From contig CAWBHA010000006.1 in assembly GCA_963788585.1 (NCBI GenBank), forward strand, positions 434,001 to 498,000: 64,000 bases of DNA, read 5' to 3'. The notes under the pieces were generated by a model, which saw nothing but the letters and a program-made list of their open reading frames with translations, ran no database searches and was not told where the DNA came from. A program made the position numbers and the translations under genes. This document shows, piece by piece, positions 17,424 through 25,848 of the stretch (position 1 is its first letter; every line of letters starts with the position of its first letter). The stretch comes from Bog-473 sp963788585 (GTDB lineage: Bacteria; Actinomycetota; Acidimicrobiia; Acidimicrobiales; RAAP-2).

Positions 17424-18630
17424 TCACCACTCTCGTAGTGCGGCGGCCCGCACCGAGGTGGCGTCGAGGTCGCCCGGCGCCACCTCGTCGTCCCGGTGGC
17501 CCACGGACGGGTCGATCCAGACCCAGCGCGTGGAGCCGAAGCGTGAGGGCGAGGCGAAGAGGGACCGCTCGGCCGGCGGTGGCGCCCCCATCATCACGGT
17601 CAGCGCGTTGAGCAGCCCGCGGGGGTAGCGGACGGCCGACGCGCCCACGACGTCGGCCCGGTACTCGCGGCTCTCCCCCACACAGCGCCGCAGCGTCTTC
17701 TCGCCTCCGAAGAGTGTGCCGAGGGTGATGCCGACGCAGGACACGCCGTTGTCACCGCGCTTCACGTGGGCCAGCTCGTGCGCGATGACCCCCTCCAGCT
17801 CGATCGGGTCGAGGCGGCGCAGCAGCCCGCTCGTGACGACGAGGTCGGCGCGGCGGGCGTCCCGGCCCAGCGCGCAGGCGTTGGGGACGTCGTCGTCGAC
17901 GACGTTGAGGCTGGGCATCGAGAGACCGAACGTCGCGCAGAGGCCCTCGGTCACGTTGTACAGACGCGGGTCGTGGTGCTCCTCCACCGGCGCCGCGCCG
18001 ATCCGGCGCAGCGCGATCGACGGCGCGAGCCGCCACACCCCGTACATCGCGGCGGCTCCGGCGACCACGAACCCCACGACGCCGGCGAGCACCGACACCG
18101 CCACCCAGAGCAGCACGCCCAGCAGGACGGCGGGGATGACGGCCGTCCAGGCGCACAACCGGATGGCCCGCCGGCGGTTCGCCGCCACCTCGGCGGGGAA
18201 GATCTGCGGCGCGCCGAGGCTCGGGTGCACGTCGAGCGACACCGGCGCCGGTAGGGATGCCACAGCCACCGCGGCGCGCGGTTGTGCGCGCGGGGTCCGG
18301 GACCGGTCGCCGCCCCCTTGGCGTCCGCCCCCGCCCCCGCCGCCACCTCGGCCCTGGGACTGGCGCTGGCCGGCGCCCCTCCCCTGCCCCTCTCTGGGCG
18401 GTGGCGTTCCCAGCGCCGCGGCCGCCGCCGCCCGTCGCGCCCGAGCGGTTGCGGTTCCTGTTCCTGTTCCGATTGCGGTTCCGGCTGCGGTTGCCGCCGC
18501 CGCCAGCGCCACTCCCGGCAGAACCGCCACTCCCGCCAGAAGCGCCGCCCCCGTTCCCGGCAGAGCCGCCGCCCCGGCCACCCCCCGCGCCTCGGGGCGT
18601 CGCGCCGGGACCGTCCTGCTGCTGCGCCAT
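17424..18630 (-). CDS. M48 (HtpX-like) zinc metalloprotease with Gly/Arg/Asn-rich N-terminus; frame break
   Basis: Membrane-bound peptidase. The conserved part has two adjacent membrane helices, the zinc motif HELAHVKRGD and a third ligand region REYRADVVGA, and ends at 17424. No good start precedes this domain in its own frame. A likely start is the ATG at 18630 in another frame, 12 nt after pimA, giving MAQQQDGPGATPRG, Gly-rich sequence and an Arg-Asn repeat (RNRNRNRN). The frames join somewhere between about 18330 and 18440, in a G/C-homopolymer tract. The low-complexity N-terminus is unusual for the family. The protease call is firm, the N-terminus less so. Confidence 0.72.
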
Positions 18631-18642
18631 GGGAACCTCAGC

Positions 18643-19758
18643 CTACGACACCGCCCGGTACCGCTCGATGGCCTGGGCGTAGACGTCCAGGTAGCGCTCG
18701 GCCAGGGCCTCCATCGACCAGGCGCGGGCGTGCTCGACGGCCGCCTTGCGCGCCTCGGGCGACGACTGGCCGGTGCCCTCCCGCGCGTCGGCCAGGGCGA
18801 CGCCCAGCGCCCGTGCCAACGCGCCCACGTCGCCCGCCGGCACGAGGGTGGCGTGCCCGGCGGCCGCGGCCCGATACCCGTCGAGGTCCGACGCCACCAC
18901 GGCACACCCCGCCGCTAACCCCTCGAGGACGACCATGCCGAACGACTCGCCTGACAGCGAGGGCGCGCACAACACGTCCGCCCCGACCAGCCGTGCGGCG
19001 GCGGCCCGGTCGTCGAGCGCACCGAGCCAGTGCACGGTGGGCGACTCGGGGTGGCGACGCCGCTGCATCTCGCTGGCCGGCCCGTCGCCCACGACCCACA
19101 ACACGGCGGGCCGCTCGACGCGTGCGAAGGCATCGAGCACGACGTTGAGGCCCTTGCGCTCTTCGTGGCGCCCGATGAACACGACGGCCGGGCGGCCCTC
19201 CTCGTCGCGCACGGGGTCGGCCGTCTCGAAGCGCGTCATGTCCACGCCGTTGAAGAGGACCTCGAAGGCGCCACCACCGGCGCGTGCACCCGTCGCGCGG
19301 GCGGCCTCGGACACGGCGACCCGGACCTGCATGCGTCGCCCGACGAGCCCGGCCAGCGGCTTGAGCACCGGCACCCAGCGGCTCACCCCGGCGCGGTGGT
19401 ACGTCCCGACCATGGGGAGCGGCGCGGTGAGCACCAGCCCGTACGCCGCCATCGGCGCCAGCGGCTCGTGCACATGCAGCACGTCGAAACCGCCCCGGCG
19501 CACGCTGCGTTCGGCCCGCGCCGCCGCCGTGGGCCACAAGGCCACCGGGGCCACCGAGCCGTTCGAGCGGAGCGGGGTGGGGCGGCCGATGAGGATGTGC
19601 TCGCCGAGCGCTTCGGGCAGGTCCTCGCCCGGGTCGGCCGGGCACAGCACGGTCACGTCGTGCCCGAGCGCGCGCAGCGCGCGTGTGAGGCCGAGCACCT
19701 GTCCCTGCACGCCGCCGTGGCGGGTCAGCGCGTACGGGGACAGCATGGCGATCCTCAT
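18643..19758 (-). CDS. pimA: Phosphatidylinositol alpha-mannosyltransferase PimA (GT4)
   Basis: Adds the first mannose from GDP-mannose to phosphatidylinositol at the inner membrane face. The 371-residue GT-B protein starts MRIAMLSPYALTRHGGVQGQV and contains HVHEPLAP, FIGRHEERKGL and the GT4 ESFGMVVLEGLAAG motif. The ATG at 19758 overlaps the patA stop (ATGA). The pgsA-patA-pimA context supports this role over another GT4 function. Confidence 0.9.
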   Translation of the reverse strand: MRIAMLSPYALTRHGGVQGQVLGLTRALRALGHDVTVLCPADPGEDLPEALGEHILIGRPTPLRSNGSVAPVALWPTAAARAERSVRRGGFDVLHVHEPLAPMAAYGLVLTAPLPMVGTYHRAGVSRWVPVLKPLAGLVGRRMQVRVAVSEAARATGARAGGGAFEVLFNGVDMTRFETADPVRDEEGRPAVVFIGRHEERKGLNVVLDAFARVERPAVLWVVGDGPASEMQRRRHPESPTVHWLGALDDRAAAARLVGADVLCAPSLSGESFGMVVLEGLAAGCAVVASDLDGYRAAAAGHATLVPAGDVGALARALGVALADAREGTGQSSPEARKAAVEHARAWSMEALAERYLDVYAQAIERYRAVS

Positions 19759-20660
19759 CGCGGATCGCTCGGCCAATTGGGCTGGTAGAGGTGCCACTGC
19801 TCGGGATGGCGGCGGATGTCGTGCTCGAAGGTGGTGGCCAGCTCCTGGGTCACCCGCGTGACGTCCTCGCGCAGCGTGCCGCGCCGGGTCGTGTCGATCG
19901 GGGCGTGCACGACGCCAGTGTGCCAATTTCCCGGGCCCGTGTAGACGACGACCGGCAGGAGCGGCGCGCCCGTCCGCAGCGCCAGCGTGGCCGCGCCGCC
20001 GGGCAGCGTGGTCCGCTCGCCGAAGAACTCGACCTCCACGCCGTTGCCCACGAGGTCGCGGTCGCTCACCAAACCGGCCACGTGGTTCTCCTTGAGCGCC
20101 CGCAGCATCGCCGCGCTCGACCCCGTGCCGAGCGGCACGGCGGTCAGGCCCATCGCCGCCCGCTGGGCCACGAACCACTCGAAGAGCTGCGGCGGCTCCA
20201 GCCGCTCGACCACGGCGGCCATCGGCATCCCCTCGAGGGCGAGCCAGTAGCCGCCCCACTCCCAGCTGCCCACGTGCGGGAGCGCCAGGACGGCACCCTG
20301 TCCCTTCGCCGCCGCGGCGCGCAGATGCTCTTCCCCCTCTTCGAAGCGCCACGTGGCGCGCACCTGCGCCTCGTCCAGATACGGCAGGCGGGCGCCGTCG
20401 GCCCAATAGCGCGCGTACGAGCGGAACGTGCGGCGGCTCCAGCGCCGTACCAGCGCCGGGTCGGGCTCGACACCCTCGCTGGCGAGGACGCGCCGCATGT
20501 GCCGCTCGTTCATCGCCAGCGCCGGCCCGCGCGCCATGACCCGCGACACCGTGTCGGCCACCCCGTAGGCCATCGCCTCGGGGACGTGCCCCATGGCGAA
20601 GCCCAGACTGCGATAGGTGAGGTAGCGCGCCGTCTCGCGCCAGCCTTCGGATGTCGGCAC
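19755..20660 (-). CDS. patA: Phosphatidylinositol mannoside acyltransferase (LpxL/HtrB family)
   Basis: Acylates the mannose of phosphatidylinositol mannosides. The 301-residue protein has the lysophospholipid-acyltransferase-like motif PHVGSWEW (catalytic His) and a later SDRDLVGNGVEVEFFG segment typical of the family. It starts with GTG at 20660, 21 nt after the pgsA stop, and overlaps pimA. The symbol is assigned by synteny with the mycobacterial pgsA1-patA-pimA cluster. Confidence 0.88.
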   Translation of the reverse strand: MPTSEGWRETARYLTYRSLGFAMGHVPEAMAYGVADTVSRVMARGPALAMNERHMRRVLASEGVEPDPALVRRWSRRTFRSYARYWADGARLPYLDEAQVRATWRFEEGEEHLRAAAAKGQGAVLALPHVGSWEWGGYWLALEGMPMAAVVERLEPPQLFEWFVAQRAAMGLTAVPLGTGSSAAMLRALKENHVAGLVSDRDLVGNGVEVEFFGERTTLPGGAATLALRTGAPLLPVVVYTGPGNWHTGVVHAPIDTTRRGTLREDVTRVTQELATTFEHDIRRHPEQWHLYQPNWPSDPR

Positions 20661-20681
20661 GGGATCAGCGGGTGCGGGGTG

Positions 20682-21551
20682 TCAGGAAGGAGACCCGGGC
20701 GCTGGCGGCGTGCGCCGGCGGCGCCCGTTGGCGCCGGCCGTGTGCTGCCCCCGCGCGGCGCGGCGGCGCTCACGCAACGTGCGCCCCGAACGGCTGCTCA
20801 GCGCCTCCTGGCGACGGGCGCGCCAGCGCCCGACCGGAGCACCGCCGGTGCGTCGCGTGACGTCGCGTCGCGGCCGGCCCGAGGACGCGCGGCCCTCGCG
20901 CCAGCTGCGCCAGCGCGAGTCGACACGGCCTTCCCGCCAGGCCTCGATGCGCCGCCGGATCACCTCGTCGCGACCCGACGCCGCGTTCCAGACCTTGACG
21001 AAGCGGGCGACGGCGGTGATGGAGACGAGCACGAAGAGGATCCACAAGACGGGCACGAAGATGGCGGTGCTCAGGAAGGCGACGCCGAGAAGGAACATGC
21101 GCTCGGCCCGCTCCATGAGGCCGCCCTTGGCCGAGAGGCCGAGCGACTCCGCCTTCGCCCGCTCGTAGGAGATCAGCGCGGTGACCGCCAGGATGCCCAT
21201 GGGCAGCAGCGCGAGGTGGCCCCTCCCCTGGTCCAGCAAGTACCAGGCACACCCCAACATGAGGACGGCGTCGGCGACGCGGTCGGTCACCGAGTCGAAG
21301 AAGGCGCCCCGGACCGAGGCGGTGCCGGCGGCCTTGGCGACGGGGCCGTCGAGCAGGTCGTGCATCCCCGTGACGATCAGCATGAGCACGGCCCAGTGGA
21401 GATGGCCGGTCGCCACCAGGAACGCCGTGGCGGTGGCCGAGACCAGACCGGTGGCCGTCAGCACGTCAGCGGTGATGCCATGGCGGTGCAGTGCCTCGCC
21501 GACCGGACCGGTCGTCCGGTCGACGGCCGTTCGCCAATGACCGTCGAACAT
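20682..21551 (-). CDS. pgsA: CDP-alcohol phosphatidyltransferase, probable phosphatidylinositol(-phosphate) synthase
   Basis: Integral membrane enzyme joining CDP-diacylglycerol to inositol phosphate. The 289-residue protein shows the CDP-alcohol motif as D-LL-DG-PV-AK-x8-G-x3-D-x3-D, with Lys where Arg is standard (AR). About five or six membrane helices follow. The C-terminal 70 residues are Arg-rich and longer than usual. The ATG at 21551 is preferred because GAGGAG lies just upstream. It heads the pgsA-patA-pimA operon; TAAAGT at 21601-21606 is a likely -10 box. Confidence 0.9.
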   Translation of the reverse strand: MFDGHWRTAVDRTTGPVGEALHRHGITADVLTATGLVSATATAFLVATGHLHWAVLMLIVTGMHDLLDGPVAKAAGTASVRGAFFDSVTDRVADAVLMLGCAWYLLDQGRGHLALLPMGILAVTALISYERAKAESLGLSAKGGLMERAERMFLLGVAFLSTAIFVPVLWILFVLVSITAVARFVKVWNAASGRDEVIRRRIEAWREGRVDSRWRSWREGRASSGRPRRDVTRRTGGAPVGRWRARRQEALSSRSGRTLRERRRAARGQHTAGANGRRRRTPPAPGSPS

Positions 21552-21600
21552 GAAGCTCCTCGTCGTGCGCGCCCCGGGGAGCGGATGGCGCAAGACCTCC

Positions 21601-21606
21601 ACTTTA
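21601..21606 (-). promoter_or_regulatory. Putative -10 box of the pgsA-patA-pimA operon
   Basis: Minus-strand TAAAGT about 50 nt upstream of the pgsA ATG, in a locally less GC-rich stretch. No confident -35 was identified. Confidence 0.35.
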
Positions 21607-21771
21607 CCATCCGGTCCCCCGATTCCCGGTGTCCGGGCCCCGGTACCGCTCCCGGCCGCAACGCCAAGTGCCTGGTCAGCCCCTTGGTGACCGTCGCCGC
21701 GCCAATCCCAGCCCTACCCTGAGCCGTACCCCACTTTGACCAGACCGCAACACGAACGACAGAGGACCGCC

Positions 21772-22224
21772 ATGAAGACCTTCCGATTCACCGTAGGGCG
21801 CGTCGCCCTCCTTCCGCTGGCCGCGCTGGCCGCCGCCGGCGCTGCGCTCGGGGCCACCGCCGTACCGGCCGACGCGACGGGCGCACAGCCGACCACGGTC
21901 AAGGCCACGGAGACCGACTTCCACATCGCCCTGTCCAAGAGCACCTTCGCGGCGGGCAAGTACACCTTCCTCGCCGTGAACAAGGGCCAGGTGACGCACG
22001 CCCTCGAGATCACCGGGCCGGGGCTCAAGAACGCGACCACCAAGGACATCACGCCCGGCCAGAGCGCGAAGCTCACGGTGACGTTCAAGAAGGGCGCCTA
22101 CGACGTCTTCTGCCCGATCCCGGGTCACAAGGCCTTGGGGATGAACGTCGACATCACCGTCGGGGGCGGGGCCGCGACCAGGTCGAAGAGCAGTGGCGGA
22201 TCGAGCGGCGGCTACGGCTACTGA
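21772..22224 (+). CDS. Secreted cupredoxin-like copper protein
   Basis: Small exported electron-transfer-type protein of 150 residues. An N-terminal signal peptide (MKTFRFTVGRVALLPLAALA then a hydrophobic run to about 35) precedes a single cupredoxin domain. The type 1 copper ligands are visible as His in QVTHALEITG and Cys-His-Met in CPIPGHKALGM. A Ser/Gly-rich tail ends SGGYGY. The ATG at 21772 has an AGAGGA ribosome site. It stands alone between the divergent pgsA operon and a GT2 gene. Confidence 0.85.
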   Translation: MKTFRFTVGRVALLPLAALAAAGAALGATAVPADATGAQPTTVKATETDFHIALSKSTFAAGKYTFLAVNKGQVTHALEITGPGLKNATTKDITPGQSAKLTVTFKKGAYDVFCPIPGHKALGMNVDITVGGGAATRSKSSGGSSGGYGY

Positions 22225-22261
22225 GGCGCGAGGCGTCCGGTAGCCTCACCCGCGAGGACAG

Positions 22262-22285
22262 GCGCGGGGACCGGGCTCCCCGCGC
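22262..22285 (+). terminator. GC-rich hairpin between the cupredoxin and GT2 genes
   Basis: Perfect 9-bp stem, GCGCGGGGA at 22262-22270 with TCCCCGCGC at 22277-22285, with a 6-nt loop. It begins 37 nt after the cupredoxin stop. There is no T-run, so it may be a U-less actinobacterial terminator or a leader hairpin for the GT2 gene. Confidence 0.4.
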
Positions 22286-22303
22286 GGCGGGTGACGTGAG
22301 GTG

Positions 22304-23149
22304 ATGGTGCCGCAGCCGCAGCCGGAGGCCGAGCCGAACAGCGCGGGGCGACCGCGGCCCGACGTCACGGTCCTGCCGGACGCCACGCTCGACGTCTCGA
22401 TCGTCGTCCCCTACTACAACCCGGGCGACCGCCTGCGCGCCACCGTGGCCCACATGGTGCGCGTGCTCGACGCGTCGGGAATGACCTTCGAGATCATCAC
22501 CGTGTCGGACGGCTCGACCGACGGCAGCCCCTTCACGCTCGACGGCTTCCCCGAGAGCGTCGTGCGCCGGCTGTCCTTCGCCACCAACGTCGGCAAGGGG
22601 CATGCGCTGCGGGCGGGCCTGGGGATGGGGCGGGGGCGCTACCTCGGGTTCATCGACGCCGACGGGGACATCTCGCCGGAGTTCCTCTCCCCCTTCGTCG
22701 CCATCATGCAGTCGGACGAGCCGGACATCATCATCGGATCCAAGCGCCACCCCGACTCCTCGGTGCACTATCCCCCGCTGCGCCGCCTCTATTCCTGGGG
22801 CTACCAGCGCCTCATCCACCTCCTGTTCCGCCTGAACGTCAAGGACACCCAGGTCGGCATCAAGCTGGTCGACCGCAGGGTGATCGCGGACGTCCTGCCC
22901 CTGCTGCGGGAGAGCCGCTTCGCCCTCGATCTCGAGCTGCTCGTGCTGGCGCGGCGGCTCGGGTACACGCGGATCGTGGAGGCGCCGGTCCGCATCGACG
23001 AGCGCTTCGGCAGCACGATCTCGCTCAAGGCCGTCTGGCTGCTCCTCGTCGACACCCTCGCCCTCTTCCTCCGATACGCCGTCCGGCGCGACTACGACGC
23101 CGCGCTGGCGGCGCGTCGAGAGAACCCCGCAGGTCAGGGCCCCGGCTGA
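22304..23149 (+). CDS. Family 2 glycosyltransferase (polyprenyl-phosphate sugar transferase-like)
   Basis: Transfers a sugar from a nucleotide donor, probably to a polyprenyl phosphate. It has the GT-A elements VSIVVPYYNPGDRL, SDGSTDGS and the metal-binding FIDADGD, and the dolichyl-phosphate-mannose-synthase-like NVGKGHALRAGL and DTQVGIKLVDRR. There are no strong C-terminal membrane helices. The start is uncertain among GTG 22301, ATG 22304 and GTG 22307; GAGGTG lies very close upstream. Substrate cannot be named. Confidence 0.85.
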   Translation: MVPQPQPEAEPNSAGRPRPDVTVLPDATLDVSIVVPYYNPGDRLRATVAHMVRVLDASGMTFEIITVSDGSTDGSPFTLDGFPESVVRRLSFATNVGKGHALRAGLGMGRGRYLGFIDADGDISPEFLSPFVAIMQSDEPDIIIGSKRHPDSSVHYPPLRRLYSWGYQRLIHLLFRLNVKDTQVGIKLVDRRVIADVLPLLRESRFALDLELLVLARRLGYTRIVEAPVRIDERFGSTISLKAVWLLLVDTLALFLRYAVRRDYDAALAARRENPAGQGPG

Positions 23150-23205
23150 ACCGGGCGGCCGGCTTCCCGCTGCGGCGCAGGTGAGCAGCAGGGAACGCGC
23201 GGTCG

Positions 23206-23211
23206 TACACT
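23206..23211 (+). promoter_or_regulatory. Putative -10 box of the EF-G-like gene
   Basis: TACACT lies 38 nt upstream of the GTG start at 23250, leaving room for the GGAGG ribosome site in the leader. Confidence 0.35.
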
Positions 23212-23249
23212 CGGCGTGCACAGAGCGTCACGGACGGACGGAGGACCAG

Positions 23250-25340
23250 GTGCCACACGACCCGACCGCAATTCGCAACGTCGCCCTCGTCGGGCATCAC
23301 GGTGCGGGCAAGACCACCCTGGCCGAGGCCTTGCTGGCGGCCACCGGCGCCATCGCCCGGAGGGGATCGGTCGAGAAGGGCTCGACCGTCATGGACTTCG
23401 AGCCGGAGGAAGTGGCCCGCCAGCTCTCCATCTCGACCAGCCTGGCCCCCTTCACCGTCAACGGCGTGAAGGTCAACCTCCTGGACACGCCCGGCTACGC
23501 CGACTTCGCCGGCGAGATGATCACCGCCCTCGCCAACGTCGACCTCGCCGTCGTGATCGTGAGCGCGACCGACGGCGTGCAGGCCCAGACCGAGGACGCG
23601 TGGCGCGCCGCGGCCCGCCTCGGGGTGCCCCGGGTCATCGTCATCAACAAGCTGGACCGCGAGCGCGCCGACTTCGACCGCACGCTGGCCGAGATCGGCA
23701 GCGCGTTCGGCGCCGGCGTCGCCCCCGTCGAGCTGCCCATCGGCCACGAGGCCGCCTTCCACGGCGTCATCGACCTCCTCGACGACACGGCCACGCACTA
23801 CGACGTGCCGGCCGCCGGCGCCGCGGTGGACGGCACGGTCCCGCCCGCGGGGCACGAGGGTCCCATCCCCCCGGACCTGGTCGACCAGGAGCACACCGTG
23901 CACGAGCAGCTGGTGGAAGGCATCGTGGTCGGCGACGACGACCTGATGGAGCGCTACCTCAACGGCGAGACCCTCGACTACACCGAGCTGGAGAAGAGCC
24001 TCGCCGGCGGCGTGGCGTCGGCCTCGGTGTTCCCCGTCCTGTGCTGCTCGGCCACGAGCGGCGTCGGCGTCGACCGGCTGGCCCGGCTGATCGAGGAGCT
24101 GTGCCCGACGCCCGCCTCGCGGCCGCCGCTCCTGGCGACCGCGGGGACCGAGACCGTCGAGATCCCGTCGGACCCCGGCGGCCAGGCGGTGCTCACCGTG
24201 ACCAAGACCTACAACGACGGCCACACCGGCAAGATGTCCCTCTGCAAGGTCGTCTCGGGCACGCTCCAGCCCGACGCGGTGCTCATCAACTCGCGCAGCA
24301 GGGACGAGGAGCGCCTGCACGCGCTCCAGAGCATCGCCGGGCACGCCACCGCACCGGCGACCAGCGTCGCCGCGGGCGACTTCGTCGCCGTGCCCCGGCT
24401 GAACGGCACGCGGACGGGCGACACGCTGGCCCCCAAGGGACAGCCGATCGTGCTGCCGCCGCCCGCACTGCCTCCGCCCGCGCTCTCGGTGGCGGTCAAG
24501 CCGGCGACGCGGGCCGACGACGACAAGCTGATGTCGGCCCTGCAGCGTCTCTGCGACGAGGACCCGTCCCTCACGGTGACGAGGGACGACGAGACGCATC
24601 AGACCATCCTCGGCGTGAGCGGCGAGGTGCATCTCGCCGTGACGCTCGAGCGGCTCGAGCGCAAGTGCAACGTGCACGTCGAGCGCGAGGAGCTGCGCAT
24701 CCCCTACCGCGAGACCATCACCAAGCCGGCGGCGGCCGAGGGCAAGCACAAGAAGCAGTCGGGTGGGCACGGGCAGTTCGGCGTGGCCCACCTGCGGCTC
24801 GAGCCGCTGCCCCGGGGCGAGGGCTTCGCCTTCCGCGACGAGGTGGTGGGCGGCGCGATCCCCCGCCAGTACATCCCGGCCGTCGAGAAGGGCGTGCTCG
24901 AGACGTTCGCCAGCGGCGGCGTGCTCGGCTACCCGATCGTCGACGTGGCGGTGACGGTCGACGACGGCAAGGCGCACTCGGTCGACTCCAACGAGGTCAG
25001 CTTCAAGATGGCGGCGGCGATGGCCATCCGGGCCGCCATGGCCGAGGCCGGTCCGATCGTGCTGGAGCCGATCTCGCGGCTCTCGATCACCATCCCCTCC
25101 GAGTGCCAGGGCGACGTCATGGGCGACCTCCACTCGCGCCGCGCCCGCATCATCGGGACCGACCCGGCGGAGGACGGCTACCAGACGGTGACCGCGACGG
25201 CGCCGACGGCGGAGGTGACGCGCTACGCCGTCGACCTGCGGGCGCTGACGGGCGGCCGGGGCTCGTTCACCATCGAGTACGACCACTACGGCACCGTGCC
25301 CGACCACCTGGTGGCGTCGATCCCGAGGTTGGAGGGGTGA
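23250..25340 (+). CDS. EF-G-like translational GTPase (FusA2 type)
   Basis: Paralogue of elongation factor G, 696 residues. The GTPase motifs are GHHGAGKTT (G1), DTPGYADF (G3) and NKLD (G4). Domains II-V follow, with the EF-G C-terminal pattern GHGQFGVAHL and QGDVMGDLHSRR. The G1 loop differs from the GHIDAGKTT of true EF-G, and effector regions are short, as in the mycobacterial FusA2 (Rv0120c) group, whose role is unclear. The GTG at 23250 has GGAGG 6 nt upstream; an earlier in-frame start at 23181 has none. Long frames on both other readings here are GC shadows. Confidence 0.88.
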   Translation: MPHDPTAIRNVALVGHHGAGKTTLAEALLAATGAIARRGSVEKGSTVMDFEPEEVARQLSISTSLAPFTVNGVKVNLLDTPGYADFAGEMITALANVDLAVVIVSATDGVQAQTEDAWRAAARLGVPRVIVINKLDRERADFDRTLAEIGSAFGAGVAPVELPIGHEAAFHGVIDLLDDTATHYDVPAAGAAVDGTVPPAGHEGPIPPDLVDQEHTVHEQLVEGIVVGDDDLMERYLNGETLDYTELEKSLAGGVASASVFPVLCCSATSGVGVDRLARLIEELCPTPASRPPLLATAGTETVEIPSDPGGQAVLTVTKTYNDGHTGKMSLCKVVSGTLQPDAVLINSRSRDEERLHALQSIAGHATAPATSVAAGDFVAVPRLNGTRTGDTLAPKGQPIVLPPPALPPPALSVAVKPATRADDDKLMSALQRLCDEDPSLTVTRDDETHQTILGVSGEVHLAVTLERLERKCNVHVEREELRIPYRETITKPAAAEGKHKKQSGGHGQFGVAHLRLEPLPRGEGFAFRDEVVGGAIPRQYIPAVEKGVLETFASGGVLGYPIVDVAVTVDDGKAHSVDSNEVSFKMAAAMAIRAAMAEAGPIVLEPISRLSITIPSECQGDVMGDLHSRRARIIGTDPAEDGYQTVTATAPTAEVTRYAVDLRALTGGRGSFTIEYDHYGTVPDHLVASIPRLEG

Positions 25341-25353
25341 CGGCCGGCGACGG

Positions 25354-25371
25354 GATCGCGATCGCGATCGC
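25354..25371. repeat. Three tandem GATCGC units
   Basis: GATCGC repeated three times between the convergent EF-G-like and lipoprotein genes, forming overlapping GCGATCGC palindromes. It could fold as a short hairpin between the two gene ends. Confidence 0.5.
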
Positions 25372-25392
25372 CTGAGCGTCGCTCGGATCCGA

Positions 25393-25848
25393 TCAGAAGA
25401 CGTGCTGGAAGCGCACGGGGGTCTTGGTCAGGATCAGCGTGCCGAGCAGGTCGCTGCCCGGGATCGTGACCACGGCCACGGCGAGCGTGCCGGCGGCGCG
25501 CCCGAGCGGCTTGGAGACCGACGAGCGGGTGAAGTGCCCGGTGTAGGCGGCCAGGCAGACGTCGCGGTTCTTCGCGACGTGGTCGGCCATGCGCCCGTAG
25601 AGCCGCGGGGCGACGCTGTGCAGGCCGGCGAGCGTGTACTTGCGCACGCCGGCCAGATGCGCGTGCTCCCCTACGGCCTTGGCCGCCGTCGGCAGGGTCA
25701 GGTAGCACGACTCGTCCGTAGTGCCGAGGCCGATGCGCGCCGCCGAGCACGCGGTCAGCAGCGAGGCCGCCACGAGGAGGACGGCGAGTGCGGCACCGAG
25801 GCGCCGCGCCGGCGCGCGCATCCTCCCGTCCATGAGCTGTGCCCTCAT
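25393..25848 (-). CDS. Hypothetical lipoprotein
   Basis: Small exported protein of 151 residues. The N-terminal signal runs through a hydrophobic core (ALAVLLVAASL) to a lipobox LTAC, so it is probably anchored to the membrane by a lipidated Cys. The mature part has no domain I recognise; its two further Cys may pair. The ATG at 25848 overlaps the stop of the upstream membrane-protein gene; later ATGs at 25830 and 25821 are possible. Last gene of the thrS-HIT-membrane protein run. Confidence 0.7.
   Translation of the reverse strand: MRAQLMDGRMRAPARRLGAALAVLLVAASLLTACSAARIGLGTTDESCYLTLPTAAKAVGEHAHLAGVRKYTLAGLHSVAPRLYGRMADHVAKNRDVCLAAYTGHFTRSSVSKPLGRAAGTLAVAVVTIPGSDLLGTLILTKTPVRFQHVF

Noticed and set aside
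23025..25307. Long minus-strand frame opposite the EF-G-like gene
   Set aside because: Composition is typical of GC shadow (His/Arg/Gly/Asp runs, no motif), while the plus strand has clear GTPase motifs.
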